Positions 33,074 to 40,569 of a stretch of DNA of 64,000 nucleotides are shown in pieces. A program made the translations under genes and the position numbers. The notes beneath the pieces were generated by a model. It did not search any database. It saw nothing but the letters and a program-made list of their open reading frames with translations, and was not told the DNA's origin. This DNA is from Candidatus Eisenbergiella stercoravium (GTDB lineage: Bacteria > Bacillota > Clostridia > Lachnospirales > Lachnospiraceae). The stretch lies in NCBI GenBank assembly GCA_019113175.1, contig DXHY01000057.1, forward strand, positions 39,172-103,171, written 5' to 3'. The first letter of the stretch is position 1; each line of letters begins with the position of its first letter.

Positions 33074-33553
33074 ATGAGTAAGAAATTTAGAAGAACTATT
33101 ATTTTAATAGCTATAGGATGTTTATTCTTGGGTAATTTGACTATTTCTGCTACTGAAAATTCCTTTATTGAAATTCCTCAAAATAAAATCGAAGCCTTTT
33201 CGCTGACAGAAGCAGGTAATAATGTTTTATCAAATCCCTCTCTGTCAGCATGTAAAGTAGGGGTGGGAATTTCAAATAATGGATTACACATAACTTTTGA
33301 CACGACAGCTACTCAAAAAGCAGATGAAATCGGTGTTAAAAATGCTGTCCTTCAAGAAAAAACATGGTATGGATGGAAAGATATACCAATGAGTAATTAT
33401 TGCACATATAATTCAGATTGGTATGCGGGAGATATTGTATATACCGGGGCAACGAAAGGCACAACCTACCGCGTAAAATGTACTCACTATGCAAAATTTG
33501 GAAGTACGGAGCTTACGCTGGATAATACCTCAAGTGAACTGGTTTACAATTAA
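33074..33553 (+). CDS. small secreted protein of unknown function
   Basis: A 159-residue protein with a clear signal peptide (KKFRRTIILIAIGCLFLGNL, cleavage near ISATEN). The mature part is beta-rich with Ser, Thr, Tyr and Asn (GLHITFDTTATQKADEIGV; YAGDIVYTGATKGTTYRVK). It has two cysteines in the mature part plus one in a YCTYN segment that may form a disulfide. It is strongly AT-rich compared with the rest of the window, so it was probably acquired. GGAGAG precedes the ATG by nine bases. It lies after the sigma/anti-sigma pair and ahead of tRNA-Pro. No family is recognised. Confidence 0.7.
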   Translation: MSKKFRRTIILIAIGCLFLGNLTISATENSFIEIPQNKIEAFSLTEAGNNVLSNPSLSACKVGVGISNNGLHITFDTTATQKADEIGVKNAVLQEKTWYGWKDIPMSNYCTYNSDWYAGDIVYTGATKGTTYRVKCTHYAKFGSTELTLDNTSSELVYN

Positions 33554-33625
33554 TTCTATCAATTCCCAAATGTGAATTCTTATAATCTGGGACAGGCTGT
33601 TTCAGATTATATAAAGAGATTTCTT

Positions 33626-33680
33626 AAAACGGGGTGCACACAAGAACAGATCAAAATAGCCCAGGTGTCCACCCCGTTTT
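33626..33680 (+). terminator. terminator after the secreted protein gene
   Basis: AAAACGGGGTG pairs with CACCCCGTTTT over a 33-base loop; flanking GAGAT/ATCTC can extend the stem. T-rich end present. Confidence 0.7.
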
Positions 33681-33730
33681 AATCTCTAAAAAAGATTTCC
33701 AAAAGATTAAAAAACAAAATAAAAAAACAG

Positions 33731-33759
33731 TTGACATCTCTCCTCAAATTTTGTATACT
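33731..33759 (+). promoter_or_regulatory. promoter of tRNA-Pro
   Basis: TTGACA (33731-33736), 17 bases, TATACT (33754-33759), about 105 bases before the tRNA. No other gene lies in between. Confidence 0.8.
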
Positions 33760-33865
33760 AACATTCGTCAGCGATTTCAGTAAACTTTTTGTAAAAGATT
33801 GAACAGGAAGTCAAAGAGGTTTATAAGAACATCAGAAATTGCAACGTACATTTTATATTTGATAT

Positions 33866-33938
33866 CGGGGTGTGGCTCAGGTGGTAGAGCGCTACTTTAG
33901 GGAAGTAGAGGCCGCAAGTTCAAGTCTTGTCACTCCGA
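33866..33938 (+). tRNA. tRNA-Pro (anticodon AGG)
   Basis: A 73-base cloverleaf: acceptor CGGGGTG/CACTCCG (one G-U pair), D stem GCTC/GAGC, anticodon stem CTACT/AGTAG with loop TTAGGGA giving anticodon AGG, T arm GCAAG-TTCAAGT-CTTGT, discriminator A. An A in the first anticodon position is rare in bacteria outside tRNA-Arg(ACG). Confidence 0.9.
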
Positions 33939-33942
33939 CGTG

Positions 33943-33970
33943 AAAAGCTCAGTTTTTACTGGGCTTTTTC
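33943..33970 (+). terminator. terminator of tRNA-Pro
   Basis: AAAAGCTCAG/CTGGGCTTTTT with a 6-base loop. Confidence 0.8.
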
Positions 33971-34040
33971 TATTACTATATGGCAGGTTAAATCGTGACA
34001 GACAGACGGCGCCTGTTGGGAAAAAAGCTATGTGCCTTGT

Positions 34041-34384
34041 GAAAAAAAGGGATTCTATCCCCGTCCAATGGAATGAATTCGTACCGCGGCTGTCCGCATG
34101 GCTGAATCCACTGTGATTTGCGGGGCAGATGCTGCCATATGGAGCATGATTTTGAAGATGCCGAGGTGAAGAAAAACGAGATCGAGCTTCTGGAGAGTGC
34201 GCTGTAAAGAAAACGCAGGAAATACATGCTTTCCACCGGATCGATAACTGATCCATATATCCCACTGGAGGAGAAGCTGGGAAATGTGCGCAGGGCACCG
34301 GAGCCGAATGTCAGCACCCCCAGAGAACGGTTTGAAAGGTTGATGCGGCTGCATGAGGCGGTACAGCTGAGCCTGTTTGATTAA
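34041..34384 (+). pseudogene. SPL-family radical SAM protein remnant
   Basis: Reading one plus-strand frame gives ILSPSNGMNSYRGCPHG, stop, IHCD, then HDFEDAEVKKNEIELLESAL, stop, RKRRKYMLSTGSITDPYIPL and EEKLGNVRRA. These match the N-terminal third of SPL-type radical SAM proteins. One stop (TGA) replaces the second cysteine of the CxxxCxxC cluster motif; a TAA follows about 40 codons later. After GNVRRA the body of the gene is deleted and only a C-terminal tail ending in QLSLFD remains. It is a dead gene behind tRNA-Pro. Confidence 0.8.
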
Positions 34385-34418
34385 GGAACGGCGGAAACGT
34401 TCCGGAATGGAGGATTCG

Positions 34419-34964
34419 ATGAAAATTTTATTTATCGGAAACAGCCACACCTATGTGAATGACATGCCGGAGATTGTGGCAAAACTGGCAAAAAAGGACG
34501 GAATAGACTGTGATGTGACGATGATCGCACATGGAGGCTGGTTTCTGGAGCAGCATGCGGCGGAGCCGGAAACCCGGTTCAACATCCTGTATGGAAATTA
34601 TGATTATGTGGTGCTCCAGGAGCATGCGCATCCGTTTGGACCGGAGGAAAAAATGCTTTCGGCTGCGGAAAAAATCGGCGGATGGATCCGTGAGGCGGGA
34701 AGTACGGCTGTGGCTTATATGACATGGACGGAAAAGGGGAATGAGGCCGGGCAGACGCGTATGGCAGCCGCTTATGAAAGAATGGCGGAAAGCCTTCCTG
34801 CTCTTCTTGCACCGGTAGGTACGGAATGGTGGAAATACCGGCAGGTGCATCCGGAAATCGAAATGTATGCGCCGGATGGACAGCATGCGTCGCTGCAGGG
34901 ATCAGAATTTGCGGCAGAGGTGATCTGGAATATGATCAGAAGCAGTTTTTCGCCGGCAAAATGA
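34419..34964 (+). CDS. SGNH/GDSL-type hydrolase
   Basis: A 181-residue hydrolase of the SGNH fold. Block I is MKILFIGNSHTYVNDMP, with the nucleophile serine in GNSH (residue ~9). The glycine and asparagine blocks follow in HGGWFLEQH and YVVLQEHAHPF, and the closing catalytic pair in YAPDGQHAS (Asp and His near 155-158). No signal peptide. Such enzymes remove acyl groups from sugars or lipids. GGAGG five bases upstream supports the ATG at 34419. It stands next to the tRNA-Gly gene, on the opposite strand. Confidence 0.78.
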   Translation: MKILFIGNSHTYVNDMPEIVAKLAKKDGIDCDVTMIAHGGWFLEQHAAEPETRFNILYGNYDYVVLQEHAHPFGPEEKMLSAAEKIGGWIREAGSTAVAYMTWTEKGNEAGQTRMAAAYERMAESLPALLAPVGTEWWKYRQVHPEIEMYAPDGQHASLQGSEFAAEVIWNMIRSSFSPAK

Positions 34965-34987
34965 AAATATTTTTGGGCATAAGAAAA

Positions 34988-35058
34988 AGCAGATAGCGGG
35001 AATCGAACCCGTCTCTCCAGCTTGGGAAGCTAGCGTTCTACCGATGAACTATATCTGC
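34988..35058 (-). tRNA. tRNA-Gly (anticodon CCC)
   Basis: On the minus strand: acceptor GCAGATA/TATCTGC, D stem GTTC/GAAC, anticodon stem CTAGC/GCTGG with loop TTCCCAA, T arm ACGGG-TTCGATT-CCCGC with one A-C mismatch at the first pair, discriminator T. 71 bases, CCA not encoded. Confidence 0.92.
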
Positions 35059-35067
35059 ATGTCAGTT

Positions 35068-35096
35068 AGTATAACACAAACCCTTCGATTTGAAAA
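35068..35096 (-). promoter_or_regulatory. promoter of tRNA-Gly
   Basis: On the minus strand TTTTCA (35096-35091), 17 bases, TATACT (35073-35068), nine bases before the tRNA. An AT-rich tandem repeat lies just upstream and could act as an UP element. Confidence 0.65.
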
Positions 35097-35099
35097 GAG

Positions 35100-35145
35100 A
35101 AAAATAAAATTGTTTTTCCGTTAAAAATAAAATTGTTTTTCCGTT
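35100..35145 (+). repeat. two 23-bp tandem copies upstream of tRNA-Gly promoter
   Basis: The unit AAAAATAAAATTGTTTTTCC plus GTT occurs twice without a gap (35100-35122, 35123-35145). The copies are identical apart from their ends. Confidence 0.85.
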
Positions 35146-35184
35146 AAAAATTACACGAACGGAGTCAAATGAGTCGGCTGTCCC

Positions 35185-35247
35185 GTCCTGCATGACAGCA
35201 GGACAACCTGCCGCGGCGTCATCCGGAACCACATTCCGGATGACGCC
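35185..35247 (-). terminator. hairpin pair at 3' end of the HAD gene
   Basis: A 14-bp perfect stem GGCGTCATCCGGAA/TTCCGGATGACGCC with a 5-base loop (35215-35247), then a second stem GTCCTGC/GCAGGAC (35185-35204). The first starts 13 bases after the HAD stop. There is no T-run, so termination strength is uncertain; stem style resembles the window's other short-loop hairpins. Confidence 0.55.
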
Positions 35248-35260
35248 GCCATTTTCATGC

Positions 35261-36064
35261 TCAGCGGATAGTACGGAGAACCTGCAGAACTCCGTCGTTG
35301 AGATTTGTATCTGCGACGAAGCGGGTGAGGCTTTTGATTTCCTTTCTGGCGTTGCCGATAGCGTAGCTTAAGTCGGCGCGCAGCAGCATGCCCGCGTCGT
35401 TCATGTTATCTCCGAAGGCCATGGTTTCGGATGGCTGGATGCCGTGGCTGTTCTGATATTCGGAAACGGCAATGCCCTTGTCAGCGTTTAGGGGGGTGAA
35501 ATTCACCCACTGTTTTCCGGAACAGACCACCTGAAGCTGGCTGTGGCCGTGCCATTTCTGATACAGCCCCTGACTGGCAATTTCTTCCGCCGCTGTGGGA
35601 TGATACATTTCCACGCCCAGAATGCCGTCCTCCGCGGGAAGGTCTTCGGGCATGCGGGAAAGCTTCGTAATGTTTAACTGATAGCCTTCCGTGAGCCAGC
35701 GATACAGTTCGTCGGCCCCTTCCTTCACGTAACCGCTTTTCAGGGCGGAAACGTAGGTGGTGCAGCCGGGGAGGGCTTCGATGTCGCGGATGATTTCAAA
35801 GGCGAGTTCCCGGCGGATGGTCTGGCAGTTCAGCACACGGCCGCGGTAGATGGTACGCGCCCCGTTGTCACAGATGAACAGAATATCGTCGATGACAGGG
35901 GCGAACAGCTTTTCCAGGCTGGAATAGGAGCGGCCGGATACGGCAGCAAAAAGAATCCCCGCCTTTTTCAGGCGGCGGATCTGGGAAAAGTATTCCGGGT
36001 TCAGGTCATGGCCTCCATCCGGAACCAGGGTGCCGTCTACATCGGAACAGATCAATTTCAGCAT
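35261..36064 (-). CDS. Cof-type HAD phosphatase
   Basis: A 267-residue cytoplasmic phosphatase of the HAD superfamily, Cof subgroup (IIB cap), acting on sugar phosphates or nucleotides. Motif I is CSDVDGTLVPDG (Asp8, Asp10), motif II is AAVSGRSYSSL near residue 39-49, and motif IV is MAFGDNMNDAGML near 217. GGAGG seven bases before the ATG supports the start. It stands alone on the minus strand; a 250-base AT-rich gap with no gene separates it from the divergent methyltransferase. Substrate unknown. Confidence 0.92.
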   Translation of the reverse strand: MLKLICSDVDGTLVPDGGHDLNPEYFSQIRRLKKAGILFAAVSGRSYSSLEKLFAPVIDDILFICDNGARTIYRGRVLNCQTIRRELAFEIIRDIEALPGCTTYVSALKSGYVKEGADELYRWLTEGYQLNITKLSRMPEDLPAEDGILGVEMYHPTAAEEIASQGLYQKWHGHSQLQVVCSGKQWVNFTPLNADKGIAVSEYQNSHGIQPSETMAFGDNMNDAGMLLRADLSYAIGNARKEIKSLTRFVADTNLNDGVLQVLRTIR

Positions 36065-36311
36065 GCTGCAGCCTCCGTCATATTTTGAAAAAAGATATAT
36101 TGTGCGTCAAAAAACATAGTTTTATTTTAGTGGGAATTTGAAACCGCGTCAAGAAAGAAATCCATTAGATAACCGGTCTTATCATTTCATACTTTTTATG
36201 GTATGATCATGAAAGTACAGGAAAACGGCCGCCGTATGGCCCCGGCATATATAAAAGACAGGGGGAGGCGGATTTTTATAAGAAGAACAGTGAAAAACAG
36301 GGAGAAAAAGT

Positions 36312-37589
36312 ATGGGTGAGACAGGCAGGCGGGACGGACGGAATGGAGCAGCCAAAAAGGTGACAGGAAAAAATGCTGCTGGAAATAAAGGTGCAGGCAA
36401 AAGCGGCGCGGGAAAAAATGGTTCAGGGCGGCAGAACAGCTGCGTGAATCAGAAGCGGTGCGGCAGCTGTCGGTATCTGTCCCTGACCTATGAGCAGCAG
36501 CTTGCAAAAAAGGAAGAGTATGTGAGGAAGTCGCTGGAAAAGGGGCTGGTTAAGCGGGTTATGCCGGTGATCGGGATGGATGATCCCTATCATTACCGGA
36601 ACAAGGTGACGGCGGTGTTCGCCCGGGACAGGAAGGGAAATCCGATTTCCGGCGTATATGAGGGCGGCACGCATAATGTGCTTCCTGTGGAGGAGTGTCT
36701 GATCGAGGATGCGCTGGCGGACAGAATCATCGGCACCATCCGTGGAATGCTGAAGTCCTTCAAAATATGGATCTATGATGAGGATACGCGCAGAGGGCTT
36801 CTGCGATATGTTCTGGTGAGAAGGGGATTTTCCACCGGCCAGGTCATGGTGGTGCTTGTGACGGCATCCCCGGTGTTTCCTTCCAAAAAGAATTTTGTCC
36901 AGGCGCTTCTGCGGGAGCATCCGGAAATCACGACGGTGGTACAGAACATCAATCCGAGGACGGACAGTCTGATTCTGGGAGACAGGCAGCAGGTGCTGTA
37001 CGGAAAGGGCTATATAGAAGACGTGCTCTGCGGCTGTACCTTCCGCATCTCTCCGTCCTCCTTTTACCAGATCAATCCGGTGCAGACGGAAAAGCTGTAC
37101 GGAAAGGCGATTGAGCTGGCCGCCCTTACGGGAAAGGAAAAGGTGATCGATGCCTATTGCGGGATCGGCACCATCGGACTGATCGCGGCCTCCCGTCCCG
37201 GCGGCCGGAAGGCCGGATCGGTTCTGTCCATCGAGCTGAATCCGGATGCGGTGCGGGACGCCATAACGAATGCGAAGAGAAACGGGATTGAAAATGTGCG
37301 CTTTTACCGGGCAGACGCAGGAGAATTTATGGAAAAAATGGCTGCACAGGGTGAGCGGGCGGACGTTCTTTTCATGGACCCGCCGCGGAGCGGGAGCACG
37401 GAGGCGTTTATGCGAAGCGCCGCAAAGCTGGGGCCGGAGCGGATCGTTTATATCTCCTGCAATCCGGAAACACTGGGACGGGATCTGAAGGTGCTCCGGA
37501 AGCTGGGATACAAGGCCGGGGAGGTCTGGCCGGTGGACATGTTCCCATGGACGGAAAGCTGTGAGGCGGTTGTCTCTCTATCCCTGTAG
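36312..37589 (+). CDS. 23S rRNA m5U methyltransferase (RlmD/RlmCD-like, TrmA family)
   Basis: A 425-residue SAM-dependent enzyme that methylates a uridine in 23S rRNA. Residues 1-~40 form a basic Gly/Lys/Ala-rich tail (NAAGNKGAGKSGAGKNGSG), unusual for the family. CVNQKRCGSCRYLSL near residue 45 gives cysteines suited to the iron-sulfur cluster. SAM loop is VIDAYCGIGTIGLIAA near residue 280, FMDPPRSGS near 355, and the nucleophile cysteine in YISCNPETL near 383. A TRAM domain is not seen. AGGGAG-type site precedes the ATG. A 24-bp tandem duplication lies across the stop codon. Confidence 0.88.
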   Translation: MGETGRRDGRNGAAKKVTGKNAAGNKGAGKSGAGKNGSGRQNSCVNQKRCGSCRYLSLTYEQQLAKKEEYVRKSLEKGLVKRVMPVIGMDDPYHYRNKVTAVFARDRKGNPISGVYEGGTHNVLPVEECLIEDALADRIIGTIRGMLKSFKIWIYDEDTRRGLLRYVLVRRGFSTGQVMVVLVTASPVFPSKKNFVQALLREHPEITTVVQNINPRTDSLILGDRQQVLYGKGYIEDVLCGCTFRISPSSFYQINPVQTEKLYGKAIELAALTGKEKVIDAYCGIGTIGLIAASRPGGRKAGSVLSIELNPDAVRDAITNAKRNGIENVRFYRADAGEFMEKMAAQGERADVLFMDPPRSGSTEAFMRSAAKLGPERIVYISCNPETLGRDLKVLRKLGYKAGEVWPVDMFPWTESCEAVVSLSL

Positions 37590-37612
37590 GCAGTTGTCTC
37601 TCTATCCCGTTG
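37565..37612 (+). repeat. 24-bp tandem duplication over the methyltransferase stop codon
   Basis: GGCGGTTGTCTCTCTATCCC plus TGTA (37565-37588) is repeated as GGCAGTTGTCTCTCTATCCC plus GTTG (37589-37612). The stop TAG lies at the junction, so the second copy is untranslated. It looks like a recent slippage duplication. Confidence 0.8.
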
Positions 37613-37641
37613 TTGACAAAGCCCTTATGCGGTGTTATGTT
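37613..37641 (+). promoter_or_regulatory. promoter of the ktr operon
   Basis: TTGACA (37613-37618), 17 bases, TATGTT (37636-37641), followed by AGGAGG at 37662 region and the GTG start at 37677. Confidence 0.75.
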
Positions 37642-37676
37642 AGATATTGCTCAGGGCAACACAGGAGGAGATTAAA

Positions 37677-38159
37677 GTGATACAGGCGAGAGGGCTGAAG
37701 GCAGACAGAAGGCCCGGCGGGTTGCTCCCGCTTTTGCTTTTGGTTTCCATACTTTGCATGTTTACAGGAGAACTGGCCTATGACGCCGTTTATCCGGCGG
37801 AACCGGAGGAGCTTTCCGCTGCGGTTCTGCTGCAGGAGGAGGAACAGGTGCTGACAGGCGTGCAGGAGACGGCAGCTGCGTTTGAGCTGCCTGTTTTTGA
37901 CGTTGCTGCAGGCATGCAGGGTCCGGCCTCCGTGAACGGCATGACTTCTCTTATGTGGAAGGAGGCCTTTTCCCGGGCGTTTCGAACCGCTGTTTTTCTA
38001 GCGGGTTTTCTTTTTGTGGGTAAATTTCCGGCACCTGTTATCCGGAAATATCTGCTGGCGTTTCCGTGCAGGGAGGCGCCGGGGCATGCGCGTTTTCTGC
38101 GCGAGCTTTTCATTCAGAAGAAAAAGGACGGAAAAAAACGCCGCGTTTTGCCGGTGTAA
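37677..38159 (+). CDS. small membrane protein of unknown function upstream of ktrB
   Basis: A 160-residue protein I do not recognise. Two hydrophobic segments are visible (GGLLPLLLLVSILCMFTGELAYD near 17-38 and FRTAVFLAGFLFVGKF near 105-120), with a Glu/Gln-rich region between and a basic C-terminal tail (FIQKKKDGKKRRVLPV). GTG at 37677 is the start since AGGAGG lies eight bases before it. It ends 58 bases before ktrB and starts the transcript made from the promoter at 37613, so it may be a partner or regulator of the potassium system. Confidence 0.55.
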   Translation: MIQARGLKADRRPGGLLPLLLLVSILCMFTGELAYDAVYPAEPEELSAAVLLQEEEQVLTGVQETAAAFELPVFDVAAGMQGPASVNGMTSLMWKEAFSRAFRTAVFLAGFLFVGKFPAPVIRKYLLAFPCREAPGHARFLRELFIQKKKDGKKRRVLPV

Positions 38160-38217
38160 GAAAAAACGATAAGTATCGATCAATAATAAGAAAAAGAAGA
38201 GGAAAAAAGACAAAATC

Positions 38218-39519
38218 ATGTTTTTCATAAATTTTCTGAAGAAGCAGCCGCCCGGACGGTTAATCGCCATGGGCTTTGCGCTGGTGATCCTGATCGGGGC
38301 TGTGATTCTTGTGCTTCCCGTTTCGGTCTGGCCGGACGCGGAGGTTTCCTTTGTGGACGCTCTGTTTACGTCCACCAGCGCGGTATGCGTGACAGGGCTG
38401 ATCGCCATTGATGTGGCGGATCATTTTACCCCATTCGGGCAGGCGGTAGTGGCCATTCTGATTCAGATCGGCGGACTGGGCGTGACCTCAGTGGGTGTGG
38501 GACTGATTCTTGCCGCGGGAAAGCGGGTCAGCATCCGGGGACGTCTGCTCGCCAAGGAGGCGCTGAACGTGGACAGCTTCCGGGGAATCGTCAAGCTGGT
38601 AAGGGCGGTCCTTTTCATGACGCTGTTTTTTGAAGTGACGGGTGCGGTTCTCAGCTTCCTCGTTTTCATCCAGGATTATCCGCTGCCGCATGCGCTTGGA
38701 ATCAGCGTATTTCATTCCATAGCGGCGTTCAACAATTCGGGCTTCGATATTCTGGGAGGACTGCGGAACCTGATTCCGTATCAGGACAATATCCTTCTGA
38801 ACCTGACGACTGCGGGGCTGATCATTTTCGGTGGTATCGGCTTCCTGGTCATTCTGGATGTGATGAAACAGAAGCGGTTTAAGAAGCTGACGCTGCATTC
38901 GAAGGTGGTCATCACCACCAGCATCGTTCTGATCGTTGTCGGTACGCTGCTGTTAAAGGCGACGGAGGACATTTCCTGGCTGGGCGCCTTCTTCCAGAGC
39001 GTTTCCGCAAGAACTGCGGGATTTTCTACCTATTCCATCGGAGAATTCACGAATGCGGGGCTGTTCGTGCTGTGTGTGCTGATGTTTGTGGGCGCGTCGC
39101 CCGGATCCACGGGAGGCGGTATCAAGACGAGCACCTTTTTCGTGCTCATCCAGTCGGCCAGAAGCATTTTTGTGAAGAGGCCCTTAAGCTCCTTCCGCAG
39201 GAATCTTTCGCCGGAAAATCTTTCCAAGGCGTATCTGGTGACGATCCTGTCCCTGGGAGTGGTCTGCATCGCCACATTTCTGATGTGTATTCTGGAGCCG
39301 GACTGCACCTTCATCCAGCTTCTGTTTGAAGTGATTTCCGCCTTCGGTACGGTGGGACTGTCCACCGGCATTACTCCCGGGCTGTCCGTGGCCGGCAAGC
39401 TGGTGATCATCCTCGTGATGTATACGGGAAGGATCGGCGCATTTACGCTGCTTTCCATGTGGATCGACCATCCGGAGCCGAATGCAAGATATACCCAGGA
39501 GGCCGTTACCATCGGCTGA
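38218..39519 (+). CDS. ktrB: potassium uptake channel KtrB/TrkH family
   Basis: A 433-residue membrane protein that carries potassium (with sodium) across the membrane as a dimer gated by KtrA. The four pore loops are seen in order: LFTSTSAVCVTGL near residue 43, AAFNNSGFDIL near 168, VSARTAGFSTYS near 260 and SAFGTVGLSTGI near 378, each with the filter glycine. ktrA follows 80 bases later. The length and loops fit Ktr rather than long TrkH proteins. Confidence 0.93.
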   Translation: MFFINFLKKQPPGRLIAMGFALVILIGAVILVLPVSVWPDAEVSFVDALFTSTSAVCVTGLIAIDVADHFTPFGQAVVAILIQIGGLGVTSVGVGLILAAGKRVSIRGRLLAKEALNVDSFRGIVKLVRAVLFMTLFFEVTGAVLSFLVFIQDYPLPHALGISVFHSIAAFNNSGFDILGGLRNLIPYQDNILLNLTTAGLIIFGGIGFLVILDVMKQKRFKKLTLHSKVVITTSIVLIVVGTLLLKATEDISWLGAFFQSVSARTAGFSTYSIGEFTNAGLFVLCVLMFVGASPGSTGGGIKTSTFFVLIQSARSIFVKRPLSSFRRNLSPENLSKAYLVTILSLGVVCIATFLMCILEPDCTFIQLLFEVISAFGTVGLSTGITPGLSVAGKLVIILVMYTGRIGAFTLLSMWIDHPEPNARYTQEAVTIG

Positions 39520-39599
39520 CGTTTCCGGTGGAGCCCATATCGACGGGAACGACGGGAAAGAGAAGACTAATTAGCCAAAAAAGAAAGGATTATTTATAG

Positions 39600-40268
39600 A
39601 TGATGAAAAGAAAACAGGAAGCCGAATCCTTCGGCGTGATCGGACTGGGACGTTTTGGAGCAGCGCTGGCAATCACGATAGCGAAGGCGGGCAAGGATGT
39701 GATTGTCATAGATAAAAACGAAGCGAAGGTCAAGGAGCTTCGTCAGTATACGGATTATGCCTTTGTGGTGGATGAACTGAACGCAGATACCCTGAGAGAG
39801 GTGGGCATTCAGAACTGCGATACCGTTATCGTCTGCATCGGAGAAAAGATGGATACCAGCATCCTGACCACCATGTGCGTGGTGGAGATGGGAATCCCTC
39901 ACGTAATCGCAAAGGCTCTCACCGCGGAGCAGGGAGCCGTGCTGGAAAAGCTGGGCGCGCAGGTCGTCTATCCGGAGCGTGATATGGCGATCCGCCTGGG
40001 AAAACGCCTGATTTCCCGGAATTTTCTGGATTACGTGTCCCTGGATAACAGCGTGGAGATCCGCCAGATCATGGTTTCCGGAAGGCTGGTCGGCAAGACC
40101 ATCGAGGAGTATGGTATCCGGAAAAAATACCGCCTGAACGTCATCGCCATTGAGAGCGGACAGACGACGAACATAGAGGTGCAGCCCGATTACCGCCTGC
40201 AGGACGGAGACGTGATCGTTGTGATCGGAAAGATCGACAACATGGACCGCTTTGAAGCAGACTTTTAG
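39600..40268 (+). CDS. ktrA: potassium uptake gating protein KtrA (RCK domain)
   Basis: A 222-residue cytoplasmic ring subunit that opens KtrB on binding ATP or ADP. Residues ~11-125 are the RCK-N Rossmann domain (FGVIGLGRFGAALAITIAKA), and the last ~75 residues are RCK-C, which in relatives binds cyclic di-AMP (SGRLVGKTIEEYGI; IEVQPDYRLQDGDVIVVIG). AAAGGA lies before the ATG. It ends with a strong terminator. Confidence 0.93.
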   Translation: MMKRKQEAESFGVIGLGRFGAALAITIAKAGKDVIVIDKNEAKVKELRQYTDYAFVVDELNADTLREVGIQNCDTVIVCIGEKMDTSILTTMCVVEMGIPHVIAKALTAEQGAVLEKLGAQVVYPERDMAIRLGKRLISRNFLDYVSLDNSVEIRQIMVSGRLVGKTIEEYGIRKKYRLNVIAIESGQTTNIEVQPDYRLQDGDVIVVIGKIDNMDRFEADF

Positions 40269-40326
40269 TCTGCGATGTTAATCTGCAATGTTAATCTGCA
40301 ATGAGCCATGCACCCGAAAACCAGAG

Positions 40327-40362
40327 GACCCTTCGGCAAGCTCGCTTGCCGAAGGGTCTTTT
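40327..40362 (+). terminator. terminator of ktrA
   Basis: A perfect 15-bp stem GACCCTTCGGCAAGC/GCTTGCCGAAGGGTC with a 2-base loop (4 bases if the closing pair opens), then CTTTTGG. Confidence 0.85.
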
Positions 40363-40569
40363 GGTTTGAGGGTATACGGCGAATGCCGTTAAGCGAGACG
40401 GAGCGAAGCGAAGTCGAGCGTGCATGGCGGGCCGGCTTCCCTTTTTTTTCGACGGTTGACGCCCCCATCTTCCACAGCTATAATGGAATTATCAACCAGG
40501 CTGTCCGGCAGAGGGCATGGGGGTTTTTGGTGGTCCTTGAAACGCGGACGGCTCGAAAAGGAGGAAAAT

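Noticed and set aside
34100..34110. TGA at a cysteine position of the radical SAM CxxxCxxC motif, as a possible selenocysteine codon
   Set aside because: The same frame has a further TAA and a large internal deletion, and no SECIS-like hairpin is evident directly after the TGA. A dead gene explains all of it.
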